NCBI GenBank assembly: GCA_020466095.1
Contig: CM035807.1
Span: 79,938,351 to 80,002,350, forward strand
DNA length: 64,000 nucleotides
Reading direction: 5' to 3'
Source of the DNA: Chlorops oryzae
Taxonomy: Eukaryota; Arthropoda; Insecta; Diptera; Chloropidae
Part shown: positions 1 to 13,639 of the stretch, one piece after another
Numbering within the stretch: position 1 is the stretch's first letter
How the letters are laid out: every line of letters starts with the position of its first letter
The notes under the pieces: generated by a model
Told to the model about the DNA's origin: nothing
Databases searched by the model: none
The model's input: only the letters and a program-made list of their open reading frames with translations
Position numbers and translations under genes: made by a program

Positions 1-2282
1 GCAATATTGAAGCCATTTTTTTTAGCGACCCATTAACCCTGTTGGAGCATCGTAAGGCGATTTATTTGATTTATCGAATCGGCGTCTCTTAAAAATGTTT
101 CCCACGCACGAACCTTTGAGGTTTGTAATTTCTTTGTCGCTTACACTTTTTCCGAAGCCTTATATCAAAATTCGACTATTTCACTTCCGCTCAAGAAGAA
201 CAAAATTTCCTCTTGACGTTACTGCTCCTCGATAGTCCCCGATGTCTCAACACTTCCCCTTAGAATGTATACAATCCATTTTCGATTTCCATTTCCGTTT
301 CCGCATTACGGCGTTTGCAATTTGCAATAAATACGCTCGAATGCATTTTTACTGTCTTCCATGACCGCCGCCATATCCTGGCCCCACTTTGATACCCCTA
401 CCCGAATTCTATTGCTATTTCCTTCATGCTTTTCGATCAAGTCTGATGCATAGGAAGCGCAATATTGATTCAAGTCCTAGCATCCATCGACGATGCTAAC
501 AGCCGCCGAAAAGTAACAAAAAAAAAAATGTTCTATGAATTTCACATTTTTGCTTGCCTGCTTTCAAGCGCAAATTGCCGTAAGGACAAATGAATAAATG
601 AATATGGTACGCTACATATAAAAGTTTGTCCTAACTGACAGGCGCCTATAAACACTAAAGGAGAACCGAAGAAATTGGCCAAAGAAATGGAAGAGAAGAA
701 ATGCACCAATTCCCACTGATAAAAAACATTTTTTTTACTGCTTACTCTTTATCTGCTTCTTGTTCTTCTTCTTTCGAACCACAAAGCGGTATCGGTAAAT
801 GTCAACTCGTTCGAAGTCAAATGTTTGGTGTTTTTTTTTTTTTTTTAAGTTTTTTTCCAACATTTTTGGTCCTTTTTTTCCATTCAAGAGTAAAGTGCAC
901 GAGCAATCTCTCGTCTATTGTCTTCCGTCTGTGGTTTCGTTTGGTTTTAGTTTCTTGGCCACAATGTTGAGATAGCAACAAGAATGATGAGCACGACAGC
1001 AAGCCTGTCAACGTAAATGACGAAGATGACAATAACTTTTTCTTTCCTCTCTTATGTCCTTGCGTTTGTTTCGGTGTCCGTATTTTTTTTTTTTTTTTTT
1101 TTGTTGTGTTGTACTATCTTGCAGACATTTCGTGCTGTGCTTTGCCTTTTAAGAGTTATGTTCTTTTGTTTTTTCTGTTCTTTCTTCTTTTGTCCTTTCT
1201 TCGGGCTAATTTGGTACTTGCTAAATCTATGCAGATTAGCTAACGGCATCGTTCAAATTTTGTATGCAACATTTCCGGCCATCGATTGACATTGTCAGAT
1301 TATTAAAGCGCGTTCCTAATTTTTTAAGGTTGAATACAGTTTACTATGTTTGTTAATCTTTGAGAATTGTGCATTATCATTTCAAGTATAAAGGAAAAGA
1401 TAACAAGGTGCTCGTTATTCGGCCTGTTAATGTTTGGGCGAATGGTGATATAGGTCTTATTTTTTGGGTGTCTATATTATACCTACATCGCAAAAGTTTT
1501 ATTCTGTTGGAAATTTGGCTTTAAGGTTGCAGGGTCACATACTTGGGGTACCTCGAAGAGCCTGTGCTGTTCGATATCCTGAAAGATCTTTTCTTATATA
1601 GTACGTTTTATTGGTTCAGTCTTTTATCAGCTTCAAAAGAAAATCAAAAGGTTCTCAATCATCTAATTTCAAAATCGTCATTGCGGCTCTTATAGCTCTG
1701 TTTGTTTTAAAATTAATACGTGAGAGTGCATTCTGAAAGGAATTAAAAAATTTCGGATTCATCAATAGGCACCTATGTATCTACGAATGGTTGCAACGAA
1801 TGTCAAACTTGATTTCGAATATAGATTTTTCACTTCACAACGGGCCTTAGGCATTGCTTTTGAAGCGCTACTCAGTGCTAAAAGACTTTAAATTATTTGA
1901 GCGCCTTCCACCTACAGAAGGCAAACCGAGAAGGCTTTTTATTCTTCGAAATTATTTCTAGTCCAATGATAAAGAAGCATAGTTTCCACCTTTAATGCAA
2001 TAGTATTAAATCTTTTTCATTCTTTATTGTTATAATATGTACTTTTTAAATTTAAGAAGACTATTGCTTTTGTTAAAATTGAGTTTTTAGTTCAAAACAT
2101 TGATAGCTGGAGGAATTGTTTTTCAGAAATGAGTCACTTTCTTAGTTTTGAAACGGTTGCTCAAAAGATTGAAAACCATTAATATTTTAAGCGGAAGTTC
2201 CAATAACGCGAGCTGCGGAATGTTTCACGCTGCAGAAGCTTCGACAGACAGACGGGCGTTAAACACATACGCACAAATGAAA
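1..2282. other. AT-rich non-coding DNA, no gene recognised
   Basis: No reading frame here looks like a protein. The short ORFs around 700-1290 are translations of T-rich or A-rich runs (poly-T near 829-846 and 1083-1102) and exist on both strands at the same place, which is typical of low-complexity DNA. No terminal inverted repeats, tRNA-like boxes or splice-flanked exon were found. It could be intron or intergenic DNA. Confidence 0.6.
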
Positions 2283-2284
2283 TA

Positions 2285-2748
2285 TCCCAGCCGGACTTTT
2301 TCGCATAAAGGAAAAAATCATTAATGTTTTCACCGATGATGTCAAGGGGAAAGTTAGAGTACTTCTAAATTCTAATGACATTGTCATCGAGAAAAGGTGT
2401 TATTAATCGCAATTCCAATGACATTGTCATCGAAAAAAGATGTTATTCATCGCAATTCCCATGACATAGTCATGGAGAAAAGATGTTATTCATCGCATAT
2501 CCAATGACATTGGAACAAAACCGTGTTTCATTTTCATTTCGTATCACTCCCGAACGATGACATTTTCTTGCGAAACAGGAGGTATCCACTCCAATTTCGA
2601 TGACCAACTGGTGACATGTCCTCTCATGACGGCCAATGCCGCTTGTGTGTAAACTTCATTAGAAAGTTGGTGTATAATCAGGAGGAGTGGCGGCTCTTAT
2701 GTCATGCTGAAATCATTGATGGTTTCACCGGGACTTTTCCTGCTGGGA
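2285..2748. mobile_element. MITE with TCCCAGC ends, TA target duplication
   Basis: The left end reads TCCCAGCCGGA and the reverse complement of the right end reads TCCCAGCAGGA. Both are flanked by TA (2283-2284 and 2749-2750), as for Tc1/mariner-type non-autonomous elements. Inside, a ~21-bp motif ending in TTTCACCG occurs near both ends in the same orientation (about 2313 and 2710). No coding capacity is visible. The short TIR makes the superfamily assignment tentative. Confidence 0.6.
2370..2513. repeat. 43-bp tandem repeat, about 3.3 copies
   Basis: Units starting at ATGACA lie at 2375, 2418, 2461 and 2504, exactly 43 bases apart. Each carries a small palindrome (ATGACATTGTCAT or a variant) followed by an A-rich stretch and a TGTTATTCATCGCA-like segment. 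The array sits inside the MITE at 2285-2748 and is the reason for much of its length. Confidence 0.85.
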
Positions 2749-2750
2749 TA

Positions 2751-4221
2751 AACTCGGCACACACAGAATGTAGGTATCGGGTATAATTACGTTAAAAGTG
2801 ACACAATCGGCTAGATCCTTAGGGTACAACACGAATTGTTGCTACGGAGATAGTCAAACTACAATTGAAATAACAAAAAGATTTGATTTAGTTCTCCCTC
2901 TTTATTTTATATAAAAAAATTTTTTTTTAACAGCAATCCTTTACGCCTGCACTTCACAACGCTATCTGTTTTGGACAAGCTTTAGGTCACTTTGAACCAA
3001 GCAATTTAATATAATGCATTTAAATATAATGCATTATAATTTTTAACGGCTTATTTCAAACATTCCACATATCATGCAGTAAAAAGTCAGTTTACCGCAG
3101 GCCATTGTGTTGCCATTTCAAAAAAAGAATGAAAATAATAATAATTAAAAGGAATAAATAGAAAGTTCCACTAAAAAATAATGCCAATATCAGCGACTTA
3201 TGAACAGGCCCAGCGACAAAATATTATGTTAAATTTTCAATTGCAACTAATTTACCGCGATAACGCATTATTGAATAAAATGTTTATCAAATATAAATTA
3301 AACAAGCGAAATGATTCGTTAAAGTAATTAAAATGCACAGCCGAGCTACCGAGTCTACGAGCTCAAAGCCAGTTGTAAGTTTCATCAATTTTGGTGCAAC
3401 GAAACATGCAACATTGCTGTTCATAAACATTTTAACAAAAACAAACAGAAACACAATTGAAATAAATTCGTTTGTTTTTTCTTCTTCTCTTTTTTTTTAC
3501 GAACCCAACAAAACTTTAAACAACAAAACAACATCGATGGCTTCAAATGAGAAAATAATTAGTAAAACCCACCACACAACTTCAAAAACACTCACGCACA
3601 CACACAAGCGCACACACAAACACGAACTGTATGTGTTCTTCACGTAAGGATGGAAAGAGTAAACATTTTGAAAATTCTACAAGCCCCATTTCAACGGTAA
3701 AAGTCTTGTTTACATATCACAACACTGTCGCCTGCCAAATGGTATACAGCACTGTGTTCAGTGTTCTGTTTTAGTTAAGGTAGGAACGTAGAAAGCCATT
3801 GCCCTGACCCTTTTCCACTTTCGCATGAGAACTTAATAACAAGCACAATTACGCCAGAAGTCCTCTGACAAAGCCGAGTGTTGTGTTAATACAAACAAGG
3901 TAGCTGCATCCATACGTGTAGCACAGTGTAATAGCACTACTATACGTGGCCCTTCAAGAACTTTGAATACTTCCTCGCACGGAGGCTTAAATGCATGAGA
4001 GCCCTAACGGCGGTGTTGGCAGAAGTCAGGATATTTCCGTTAATTTGTTAGGATCTCAAGTATGCGAGAGTGGAGAAACCCGTCCGAAGGATGGAGCTCA
4101 GGAAAACCTTTCAGTAGACGTGGCAGCAAATATGTACAAGTCCTGCTTAAGCACAACAATACGAAAAGTATTCCAGATTCCTTTCTGAAATATGGAATAT
4201 TCTCAAATAATTGGACTGGAC
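2751..4221. other. Non-coding DNA with minor simple repeats
   Basis: The stretch is AT-rich and includes a short palindrome built on ATAATGCATTATAAT near 3014-3038 and an imperfect CA run near 3590-3625. A 65-codon frame at 3991-4188 has balanced composition but no recognisable domain, splice context or similarity that I know, so I do not call it a gene. Confidence 0.55.
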
Positions 4222-4224
4222 TAA

Positions 4225-4735
4225 GGCCCGTTTTCTGAATGTCCGGTTAAACCGCAACCGGCAGTTATTTTAACAAAAAATCAAGTTTCGTTTTCTCAAA
4301 ATACGATTAAGGCACAAACCTTAACCGACTCTCATCTGCCGATTAAATTTATTTATAAGAAACATCTGGCGGTTAGATCTAGTAGCTTTGTAATAGAATA
4401 TTTTGGAATTCGTATATTTAAAATTTTAATTTCAAAACATCGCAAAACATCTTTTGAAAAATTTTTGTTGCGTATTCTCTTTGTATATCCCGAACTCATA
4501 TTGAGCGACAGTTGGTTTTCATAAAATTCAGTACAAAATGCTGCAAAATTCTGTCGTTTTGACGTTTAGAAACAGATGTTTTGTGAACGCGTTGCCAACT
4601 TCTCACTTATTAACCAGATCAAATCAATTAGACATTGAGAAAACGAAATTGCTTTACCGACACTTTTAATCATTCGATTAGTTTAACTGCCGGTTAGTTA
4701 ATCTAGACTTTAACAGGACATTCAGAAAACGGGCC
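4225..4735. mobile_element. PIF/Harbinger-like MITE, TAA duplication
   Basis: The ends are near-perfect inverted repeats: both begin GGCCCGTTTTCTGAATGTCC (one mismatch in about 26 bases when extended). They are flanked by TAA at 4222-4224 and 4736-4738. A 3-bp TWA duplication with GGC-starting ends fits the PIF/Harbinger superfamily. The 511-bp element has no ORF of note, so it is non-autonomous. Confidence 0.8.
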
Positions 4736-4738
4736 TAA

Positions 4739-6959
4739 ATGTTGTTTTACAAATAGAGAAAATTTTTTTTCAGAAATTTCTAAGGAAAGAATTTTTTGAA
4801 AAAATAATCATACAATGAAAAATTCTAGGCTTTAACTGTGGACATTTTTCCTATTCATACGAAGTGCACAATTTTCCAACACAAAATTAGAGCTGAAAAA
4901 CTTCTACCCAAAATAATTTTTTTAAAAACAAAACTTAACTGCATGTTTGGTATTCTCGGGGCATCATAATGTTGTCGTCCTTCGATTTAAGTCCTCCATC
5001 ATAAAAGAATAGAGAACAAATCATACAAAATTGCATCTCTAAGCTATTGGAACTAGTTCGTTCATAACTTGATTACAATATGATGAATAGCAGAGAGGAA
5101 CTCTTGAATTGCCTGCATTCAACTGCGTTGTGTATTCATTTGTGGCTTCGAAAATCACCTCTAAGTCTAGCTCAAAAAACTAAAAACAAATCCCCTGTAC
5201 AAGTGCACGTATTAGAGAAACTCTTTTAACTTGAAGTAGCATCGAAAAAGAAGGAGCACACGCCCGGAATACTCAAAGCAGTATATACTTTAAAATCGCT
5301 CCTATTTTGGGTTTGTTTTTGTGTGTCTCTTTTCCGCATGTGCTGCTGCAGTTTGAGTGAAGTCCTGTCACATCATTTTGAAGAATGTGTTGGCCATAAA
5401 TAAACCTGCCTTGGAGCACCTGTCACTCGAAATGGTGTCTAGCACGTTGCGTCAACAGAAGAAACCATGTATTTTGGTTGCAATGGTGCAATGAAAGAAA
5501 AATAGAGAAGGAAGGAAAAATAGCTGAAGAACAGATGAAAATTGCTCCTCTTTGCAAGCTGTGATAAGAGAAACTGATTGCGTTTGGAGCATAGCTTCTG
5601 TCATTTCTATCATATGCCAATAGAATTAATTGCCATTTAAAGTTCAAGATATGTTGTGTGCAAGTTGGACTTCATCAAATTCCAGTTGCATGGTTGCATT
5701 ATTATCAAACAGGCTTACAATTGGGTATTTTACCTCAATTTTGGCGGATAATATAAAAAATGAAACTTGGATCTGTCTCAAGGCATTGATTATTCAGGTC
5801 GGCACTGGATTTGGAAACGGGGACTCGTTAAGAATTTTAGATTGGGGTGGTATTGGTTAACTCTAAAAAATTTTTGAATTTTTTTCGGAGGTGAAGTTTT
5901 GGAGCATTGCCAGGTGCACCTGACAACGGCTCAACATTTCGAGGAAGCCAAGCCTTAAAGTCTTGTATTGTGCTTTCTGATTTGTCATTTTTATACGAAT
6001 GTGGAGTATTAAATAGGGTGTCAAAAAAATTAGATAGGAATGAAAACAAAAATCCGAGCCCTAAAGTATGCACTGTTTTTTTGTGGTAACGTTTTTATGA
6101 AGAAAGTGGGGCAAAGATTTAGAGCCACAAAAGTAAAATGCTAATTTTTTATATGAAAACCAATAAGGGCTTGTTTGAAACTGCATTATGCCTTTTATTA
6201 TTTTTTATTCAAAGTTTAAAAGTTATGAAGCGTCCTTTTCGAAAACCTTTGTTTATGGGCACGCAAACAACGTATGGAAAAACAATACTTGTGGACAAGT
6301 CTTTACTATAAACTCGAAATATCTCAATAAAGCAGGAATTTTTTGAGAAATATTCGCTACCCCTAAACTTTAAAAAAATCGGAAAAATTCTCAAAAATAT
6401 TTTGACCCATAAGCTGTGAGAAAAGCATGTAAAAAAAAATCTTGTATATGCATTTACACTATAGTAACTCTTGATAGATGTATTTCCTAACTGGACACGA
6501 GTCCATTAACCATGATTTAAAAGCGTTCCTTACCGTCAACGGCATCTATTCACAGTCACAAGGTTGATTGAAAATTCTTATTAATGAACTCCATAAAGTC
6601 GCTCAAGTTAAGAAGATGCTTTTCCCTACAAATGACGACACTAAAACCTCTCACTTTTTATTTATTTAATCTGTCTAAATGAATGTTTTTCTTAGAACCT
6701 TTTATTTTCGTTCGCTTCATCGCCTTCAGCTATCACGCATTAACGCACAAGAAACTGTCACACATGTTGTCTGTTACTCGGCTTTTCATTCCATTTCGTT
6801 GCTCTTTTCAATTCAAAACAAAAACCGAAAAAAAAAACAAAACTGTGAAGGATGAATTGACGCAAAACAAATACAAATCGAAAAAAAGCAAGACACCCGA
6901 GGAAAGGAAAAACACACTTAGCCACTAGAAATTACCAGACCAATGACAAAGTGTATTTG
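4739..6959. other. Non-coding DNA, nothing recognised
   Basis: Several short overlapping frames on both strands (5423-6089) share the same AT-rich segments and show no domain or conserved motif. No inverted-repeat pair or tandem array stood out. Confidence 0.55.
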
Positions 6960-7330
6960 ATGAGCACAGTGGAACAGCGATGCGAGGGTGCGTCACTAGC
7001 GAGCGTTTTGAACGCAACGCTTGAAGTTTAGAGCGCGTTAAGCTTTATTTATTTCTTGCCATAAATAATTCTTAACGAATGTGAAAATTTTTACTTTCGG
7101 ATTTAGTTAAAGTAAAGAGCACAGTAGGTACCGACTACAGATACTCAGAGCACATCATACTTGCTAATACTTTTGCACCCATTTTCACTTATATTTATCG
7201 CTAAAAAGTAAGTGCTGAGTGCGGAGCTTTGACGCAGCCGCTCGAATTCGAATGCTGGAAAACTGGAGCCCTTCGACGTCTCGTCGCTCGCAACGTTCCG
7301 AATCTTGTCGGAATTTCAAAATTTATTATT
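6960..7330 (+). other. Higher-GC patch, possible untranslated first exon
   Basis: This stretch is noticeably richer in CpG-type words (GAGCGCGTT, GACGCAGCCGCTCG, CTCGTCGCTCGCAACG) than its AT-rich surroundings. It ends in ACCAT-like sequence followed by a good donor, CCAT/GTGAGT, near 7335. In a fly genome this can mark a promoter and 5' untranslated exon. No TATA box, initiator or open frame makes it certain; it may equally be old repeat. Low confidence inference. Confidence 0.2.
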
Positions 7331-7335
7331 TCCAT

Positions 7336-10334
7336 GTGAGTTGTGAATGTTTCTCTGTAATATTTTTTAAGCTTTTTTTCAATGTTTTTTTTTTTTGTTT
7401 ATTTGTTTTTAGTGTCCCTATTTTCGTTTTTGCTGATGGGACTTTGCTATTAGCGCGTTGTTTTGGTTTCAGGCATCGTCAAACTTTCCAGTGCCTTAGG
7501 CAGCATTCCTTCGTAGTGAAAAACAAAAAAAACAGACCCAACTTTTTCAGGCTTTCTTAGGTAGGTAACGGAGAGAATGACATGTTCTTACCTCTGTATA
7601 AACATACATACAATCTTATAAACATCGTAGCTTAAAACAAAAAAAAAACCCCTCAAACATCAGTGAGATTTCACAACTACACTGTGAGCATAAATTGCTT
7701 TGGGACTCACTTTTGAAGCCCTCTTACAGCAAGCTTTCGAGTTCCCTGCGATAACTCCTACTTTCGCATTTCTTTTTTTTCTGCTTTTGAATTGGTTGCC
7801 ATCTTCTCTTTTTCTCCTTTAATTGTAGCTTATTCGGTTCTCGTTCGATGGTTTGTTTCTTCGCTCCTTGGTTTTAATATTGTTGTTATGCTAGGCTCGC
7901 CGTTTTGAGCCACATCATCGACTGTATTCCTCTATTCCTGTCATGCTATAAAGTCAACGGATTACACATGGGTTGCATGGCACGACGCAACGTCATGTAT
8001 GCTGGAAGGGCATATGACGTGACGCATCAGAATTTCAAGTGTTGCCTTCTAAAGTTCGGTTTTTTTTTTTTTTTTTTTTGTTTTGTTTTTTGGTCATATT
8101 TATTTTTAGCTTGTTGGGTTTTGCGAAAATTTCGCAAAATTTTCTTGCAACTACGGTCCACATATGCAGTTTATTGCGGTCGTGCTGTGTGTGAGACAAC
8201 ATTACGTTTTGATGGCTTTAACTTTGAACTTAAGTGATAAATAAATCTCTTCTTTGGGAAAAATAAATATATGTAGATTGTTTATGATTATGGCTACCAA
8301 AAATGAATAACCAGAATGTCAGAAATTTTTTCGATCTAAATGCAGGACAAATGAAACAAATTCCTCGACTTTGGTATAAAATTTGAGCATTTAAGAAAAC
8401 GTGTATTGGTGTATGCTTATTTTATGATGTAAAAATTTGCATCTTGACTGCTAAACTCTTGAAAATGTTATGGACTAGTTCTCAGAAAACGATTGAAATA
8501 ATTACAGTTGTATCTCAGGTTGTACTTTGCAATCAAAGTTCTGAGTTCCTCTTCCAAAAAGTAACCAATTGAAAACCCAAGAATCGAACTTAAAACCCAA
8601 ATTTTGTCCATTATCTTACGATAAGAAAGTATCAAACTTAATAAGCGGCTATATGTTTGCTATCAAACAATTTTCAGAATTAAAACCGAAGATAAGTGCA
8701 GAAAAAATTTGAATGCGAGACATTTTTTACCGACTGTCTAACTGATGCTTGGTGGCCCTATTTATGACTAAGGATTGAAGGCATAAATTTTCACTATAAA
8801 AACATATTGAGTTTTTGAAAATTATAAACAAATTTCAACCAAAATTTATGGCCATTGTTATTGTTTTCATGTTCATAAAATTTGTGCTTCTAGGTAAATA
8901 TTTTCTTTCTTCCTTTTTGTGAGGAATCAAACATGTCAAAGAGGTAACCTTTCATATTCTATTCTAACATACTTATACCATAAGTCGCAAAGTAACCGAT
9001 AACTTTGAACGTGTTCGAATCTGTATAAATTTTTCTCTTGACAATTTATCTTTGACCAGGAAATATTCTAACAGTTTCCATTACAAAAATGTTTGTCCCC
9101 TAAGAGCTTAAAACCGCCCACTTTTGACCCATAAAACTTGAGAAGGAATATGAAAAATCCCGTACGTCCTTCGAACAAGAACTTTCCAATCAGTTGGCCA
9201 AGTCAAGCTGATGCCAAGAACATTAAAGATAAAACTTGAAATCGCAACCCAACACAATCCAAAAATTTGTTGAAGATTTGCTCTCAGCTGCATTGAAAAA
9301 CTCCTTTTAAATGAGAGGTTGACACACTTTTCAGTTGGACATGCTTCGACGAAGGAGTCCAAATCGAACAATTTTGTATGATTGGATGTAAGTTACACAC
9401 TGTATGTCATGACTTTTTGAGCGCAAACGTTTGGGACATCACATGCAAATGCAATCTTTGTACAAAAAGTACAACTCTGGCCAATGGAGATTAGCTGAAA
9501 GAAGTAAAAAAAAATAAAACTAATTCATCCGCAAATCAGAAAAAGTAAATATTTTTAATTCCTTGAAATCCCAAGACACAAAAATTAAATTCGAATTTTA
9601 TTTTCGGATTGCAAAAGAACCAACATGGTAAACGAATGAAGGGATTACATTCCGAATAATGTACTCATATTCAGATACTTAACAGGATATAAAATATCTT
9701 TTCGAATATTTTTAACTAATTATATTACTTTTTCTCTGTTTGTACGGGAGTAAAGTCTAATTTTCTGTGGAATGCTCCCTAAGCGCATTTTATTGAAATA
9801 CCCTGCAGAAAGATTAATTATAATTATTTCGTCCTTATCTCAGCTCATTGATTAATATTGTTATTTTTAGATATAATATTATTTAATTATTGTTATTAAT
9901 ATATTATTATTATCTACAATTAAACAGTATTGTAAAATGGATAAATAATAGGTTTTTGGAAGCGCCTAACGGTTTAAGAAGCCATCGGCTTCACTTGATC
10001 AATATTTCCATCCTTCTGCTTTGATAATTTGTCTGATGATATTATTATTACACCTCGGTGGTGTAGAAACATATATGTTTTTATTGAGTACCTCTTTAGT
10101 TGGCACAAAACTTCGAAACCGAAAAATAAAGTTTTGAACCTAACATCAGCAACAAAACGGTGGACACGTTAATTTGTCATGCCATATTTTTTAAAAATTA
10201 AACTGGAAAACAAATATTAAGGTTCATTGGTCTTCTACCTAGTTTAAAATATTTGAACGTTAAATGAAACTTATCAAATGATAGTCTTCAGGAGAGTTTA
10301 AACTAGGTTTATGAATTTTTTATATAATTATATA
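7336..10334. other. AT-rich non-coding DNA
   Basis: Contains T runs (near 7385-7400 and 8061-8080) that produce spurious Phe-rich frames, and long stretches of A+T around 9830-9920. I found no paired terminal repeats, SINE boxes or exons. Confidence 0.55.
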
Positions 10335-10470
10335 ACTTAAATTAGTTCGCTTTCCTTTGTTTCGAATTTTTTGCAAATGTTATATATAAATATTATATAT
10401 TAATTAGTATATAATATTTATATATAACTATTTGCGAAAAATTCGAACAAAGGAAAGGAATTTTAAGTAT
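10335..10470. repeat. Near-perfect palindrome, arms about 65 bp
   Basis: The sequence folds back on itself around position 10402: the left arm runs from ACTTAAATTAGTTC through TTTCCTTTGTTTCGAA to a TA-rich centre. The right arm repeats this in reverse (TTCGAACAAAGGAAAG, then TTTTAAGT). There is almost no loop. It may be a palindromic MITE or a collapsed inverted duplication; no clear target duplication was found. Confidence 0.8.
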
Positions 10471-13400
10471 TTGAAGGCATGAAGACTTAAAGAAAAAAAG
10501 TAAACTCTGGAAGTTCTTAAACCGAGTTAAAGACTACGACCCTTTTCCTCGATTGTCTGAACAGTCATTTGTTTGTAAACAGGCCTTGCAAAAATTAGTT
10601 CAATATGCCTTGACTCTATGTTATTGTACTTTTTGAATTGTCTATTGACTGAGAATCTATTTACTTCCAAACGGAAGATAATCATTTAACTAGTTCTCTT
10701 TCCGAAATGTGAACTTTACGCTAATCATGTTTTGACTTTTAAAGCCCCCGAATGGTATTACTTGTATTTAAATGTTCCTCTGTCATACGAATTTGACAAT
10801 GGTTGAAAAGAGCTAAGCTGCATAAAATCAACAAAATCCCAGCTTTGAAATTGACAAATCGTCTTGACCAAAGGGAGTATCTAGCGTTTTTCAAATCAAA
10901 AAAAAAAAAAAAAAAAACCAAAAAAAATCCTTTGAACATTTTAACTTCAACACAAATTGACCGATGCAAAGATATTTGTGCTTTTGAGTTCTCGAATCCG
11001 AATGAAAATGGCTCTTGAGGAAACGCAAAAGATGACCAAAATACTGGAGAGAATCTTAGCTTTCCTTTAGGTCATATCCTGCATGTGTAATGGCATATCC
11101 TACACGATTTTCATACGCTGCTTCGAATACATTTTCTTCATATCTTCGTATGATTTTTTTTTATTTTTTTATTTTTTTATTTTTTTTGGTACGCAATAAT
11201 TCGACTTATTTCGTTTGCTTAAGTGTCTGCAATTGTGGAAGTCGAAAACGGAAGCCAAGCGTCAGTGGAAAAATTGCTTTGTGACATGCTTAGAAGAAGC
11301 ATTTGGTTGAAGTATATCAAGCTGAAGGGAAGTCGTTCAGTGCATGTGAATGCGTATGTACATTTATTTACATTACTTCTCGGTCACTTAAGTATGAAGA
11401 AGATTCTTCGTCTTCTTCTCCGATGAATGAAGATTCAAATTTGATTTGCAAATAGTTTGCAAGAAAAAAACAAATCCCTTCCTCCTTTTTCCCTATATTC
11501 TTAGAATAGGATTTCTTCAAATGCCGGCACACATGGTCCGCATTTGAGGATAGCTTACATGGAATGAAGATTTTCCTTGGGACTTTGAAAATTTGACTTC
11601 ATGTTTTTCATACAATATGTAAGCTGTATTATCTGTTTCGCTCCATTGCATCGCTATTTGACCTTCTTGGGAGAAATAATGGGGAGATGTGGCGGAGGAG
11701 GATTGCCGTGTTTGGCTTTTGCATAAGAAATGGCTCAAGTTTTCTGCGAAATTGCATTTCGCTTGTGCAACAAAAACGAAAAAATTGCTAATGCACAGTG
11801 TAAAATCGTTAAAACGGCATTTTTGTATGCGAGCAATAATACATGCTTTCGCATGTTGTTCACTCGTATGCAAATGATGTATGGAATCTGGATTCAACAA
11901 CATATCATTCGTAATATGTGAGGTGCGTTCAAATAGTACAAAGATTCGCATACTTAAAACTTATTTTCCGTTGAAATGTTTGGTTGTGCTCGCAGAATTT
12001 CGAGAATTTGCGATTTTCTCAAAAACTTTCTTTCATGTAACATATCTCTATCTTTGCATAGGCAATAATCAAATTTTAAAGAACTTCTCTTGTTAAATTT
12101 ATGATTGGACATCGCATGGCTCGATTCAGCTTTTTTGACTTTTTGGATAAAAATAATATTTACCGTCCCTATGATGGCACTAAGGTTACTGTTTTCGCAT
12201 TTCCTTGAGTAAAATACTAATAGATTGGATTATCTTGTAGCTGAAAATAATAATTTTCGAATAACTATTTGAAATTACTGTTGCTTACAGTGCCGGTCTG
12301 GGCATTCGCATGACTTGTCTACCCACCCGGGAGAAAGCAGTTCCTTCAAGAGTCGAACCCAAAAGCTATCTGCTTCTCTTTTTGTTGGCACATTGAAATT
12401 GTTTTATTTGTTAATTGGTCTGAACTTAACTCAGTAAATTGGGTAAGCGCTTTTAAATACGTTTGAAACAAATCTTCCAAAATAATTCCTTTCCTTTGCT
12501 TATTGAAAATTGAATAATTTTTATTTTAGCTTCACAACATCAAACATATTCAACAATAATCCCCATGAATTTCATATTAGGCCTTGAGGGCAAAAAAATA
12601 AATAAATAAATTAAATTAAATATAGACAACTAATGGATTTGGTTTTCAAGGTAAATTAAACAATTTTGTATTCACAAGTAGTCATAATAATATCCTCACA
12701 AAAACTTCCTATCATTTAAAGTATCAACAAAGTATACGAATTTCGAATTTACTTTTGCCGACACACAGGATTGCACAACGCAAACATCTCTCTTAAACCA
12801 TAAAATTTAAGACCGCAATGCATTCTCAAAAGTCAATATGCATCATTAATTTTTATTATCGAACTATAATTTCGCAAGGCTCTTCTCGTCTTTATCGCAG
12901 TTTTCTTACTTATGTGTACAAATATAATTTCTTCTATGGTTTTTCGTATGGTTTTATTTGTGGATTTCTTGGCAAAAGTTTTTGCGAAATTCTCATAATT
13001 TCTTCGGACTAAAAAAGGTACAAAAAGCCAAATCCAAATGGTTTTGTTTTAGCAGTTTCAACCTATATTATATGAACGTTTGTGTGTGTGTACATATGTA
13101 TGTAGGATGAGCGTTTAAAATCTTTTTTTTTTTGCGTCCTAAAAGTGGGTCAGTTGTAAAAATGTCTCAATGTATGAGTCGAAATAGTGTTGAAAGAACG
13201 ATTTGAACATTGCCATAAAGACTTTAAAAGCATTTGAACTTTTAATCGTCGGAAAAACAACAAAGACACCTCGAGGCTTTAATTAAAGCTTTTCATTTAA
13301 TAAAGAGATATTTGAAGTGTTAAAGAGGATGTTCATGAGTGTTATCAAAACCGATGTGAAAATTGTTCCACAACCGCATATTATTCATGGAAATTTCTCT

Positions 13401-13573
13401 TTAAACCATTCTCAATATCCAAGCTCCTTCAAAATATCCTCAAAATATGGTGTGATCGAAAGGTCTGATTCTTAAATCCATCCTACAATGTACCAATACA
13501 TTGTATCTCTTGAGACCGAAACCGATTTAGGTTGACAGACGGATAGCCATGGCTACACTGATCCTCGTGGATA
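10471..13573. other. Non-coding DNA, no gene recognised
   Basis: Frames at 10739-11018 are poly-A/T translations. The 144-codon minus frame at 11517-11951 overlaps three frames on the other strand and shows no domain. A hAT-end-like CAGTGCCGGTCTGGGC occurs at about 12289, and another, CAGTGATGGCC, at about 13579, just past the end of this block. Neither has a matching partner. Confidence 0.5.
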
Positions 13574-13639
13574 TACACCAGTGATGGCCAAACCTATTAG
13601 TAAATATTCATTATTGTGTGTGTTAATGCGCTGTCGACT

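Noticed and set aside
2370..2513. CRISPR-like array
   Set aside because: The 43-bp units are contiguous without variable spacers, and the genome is that of an animal.
3991..4188. 65-codon frame with balanced composition
   Set aside because: No homologous domain known to me, no splice sites or promoter that would support a gene.
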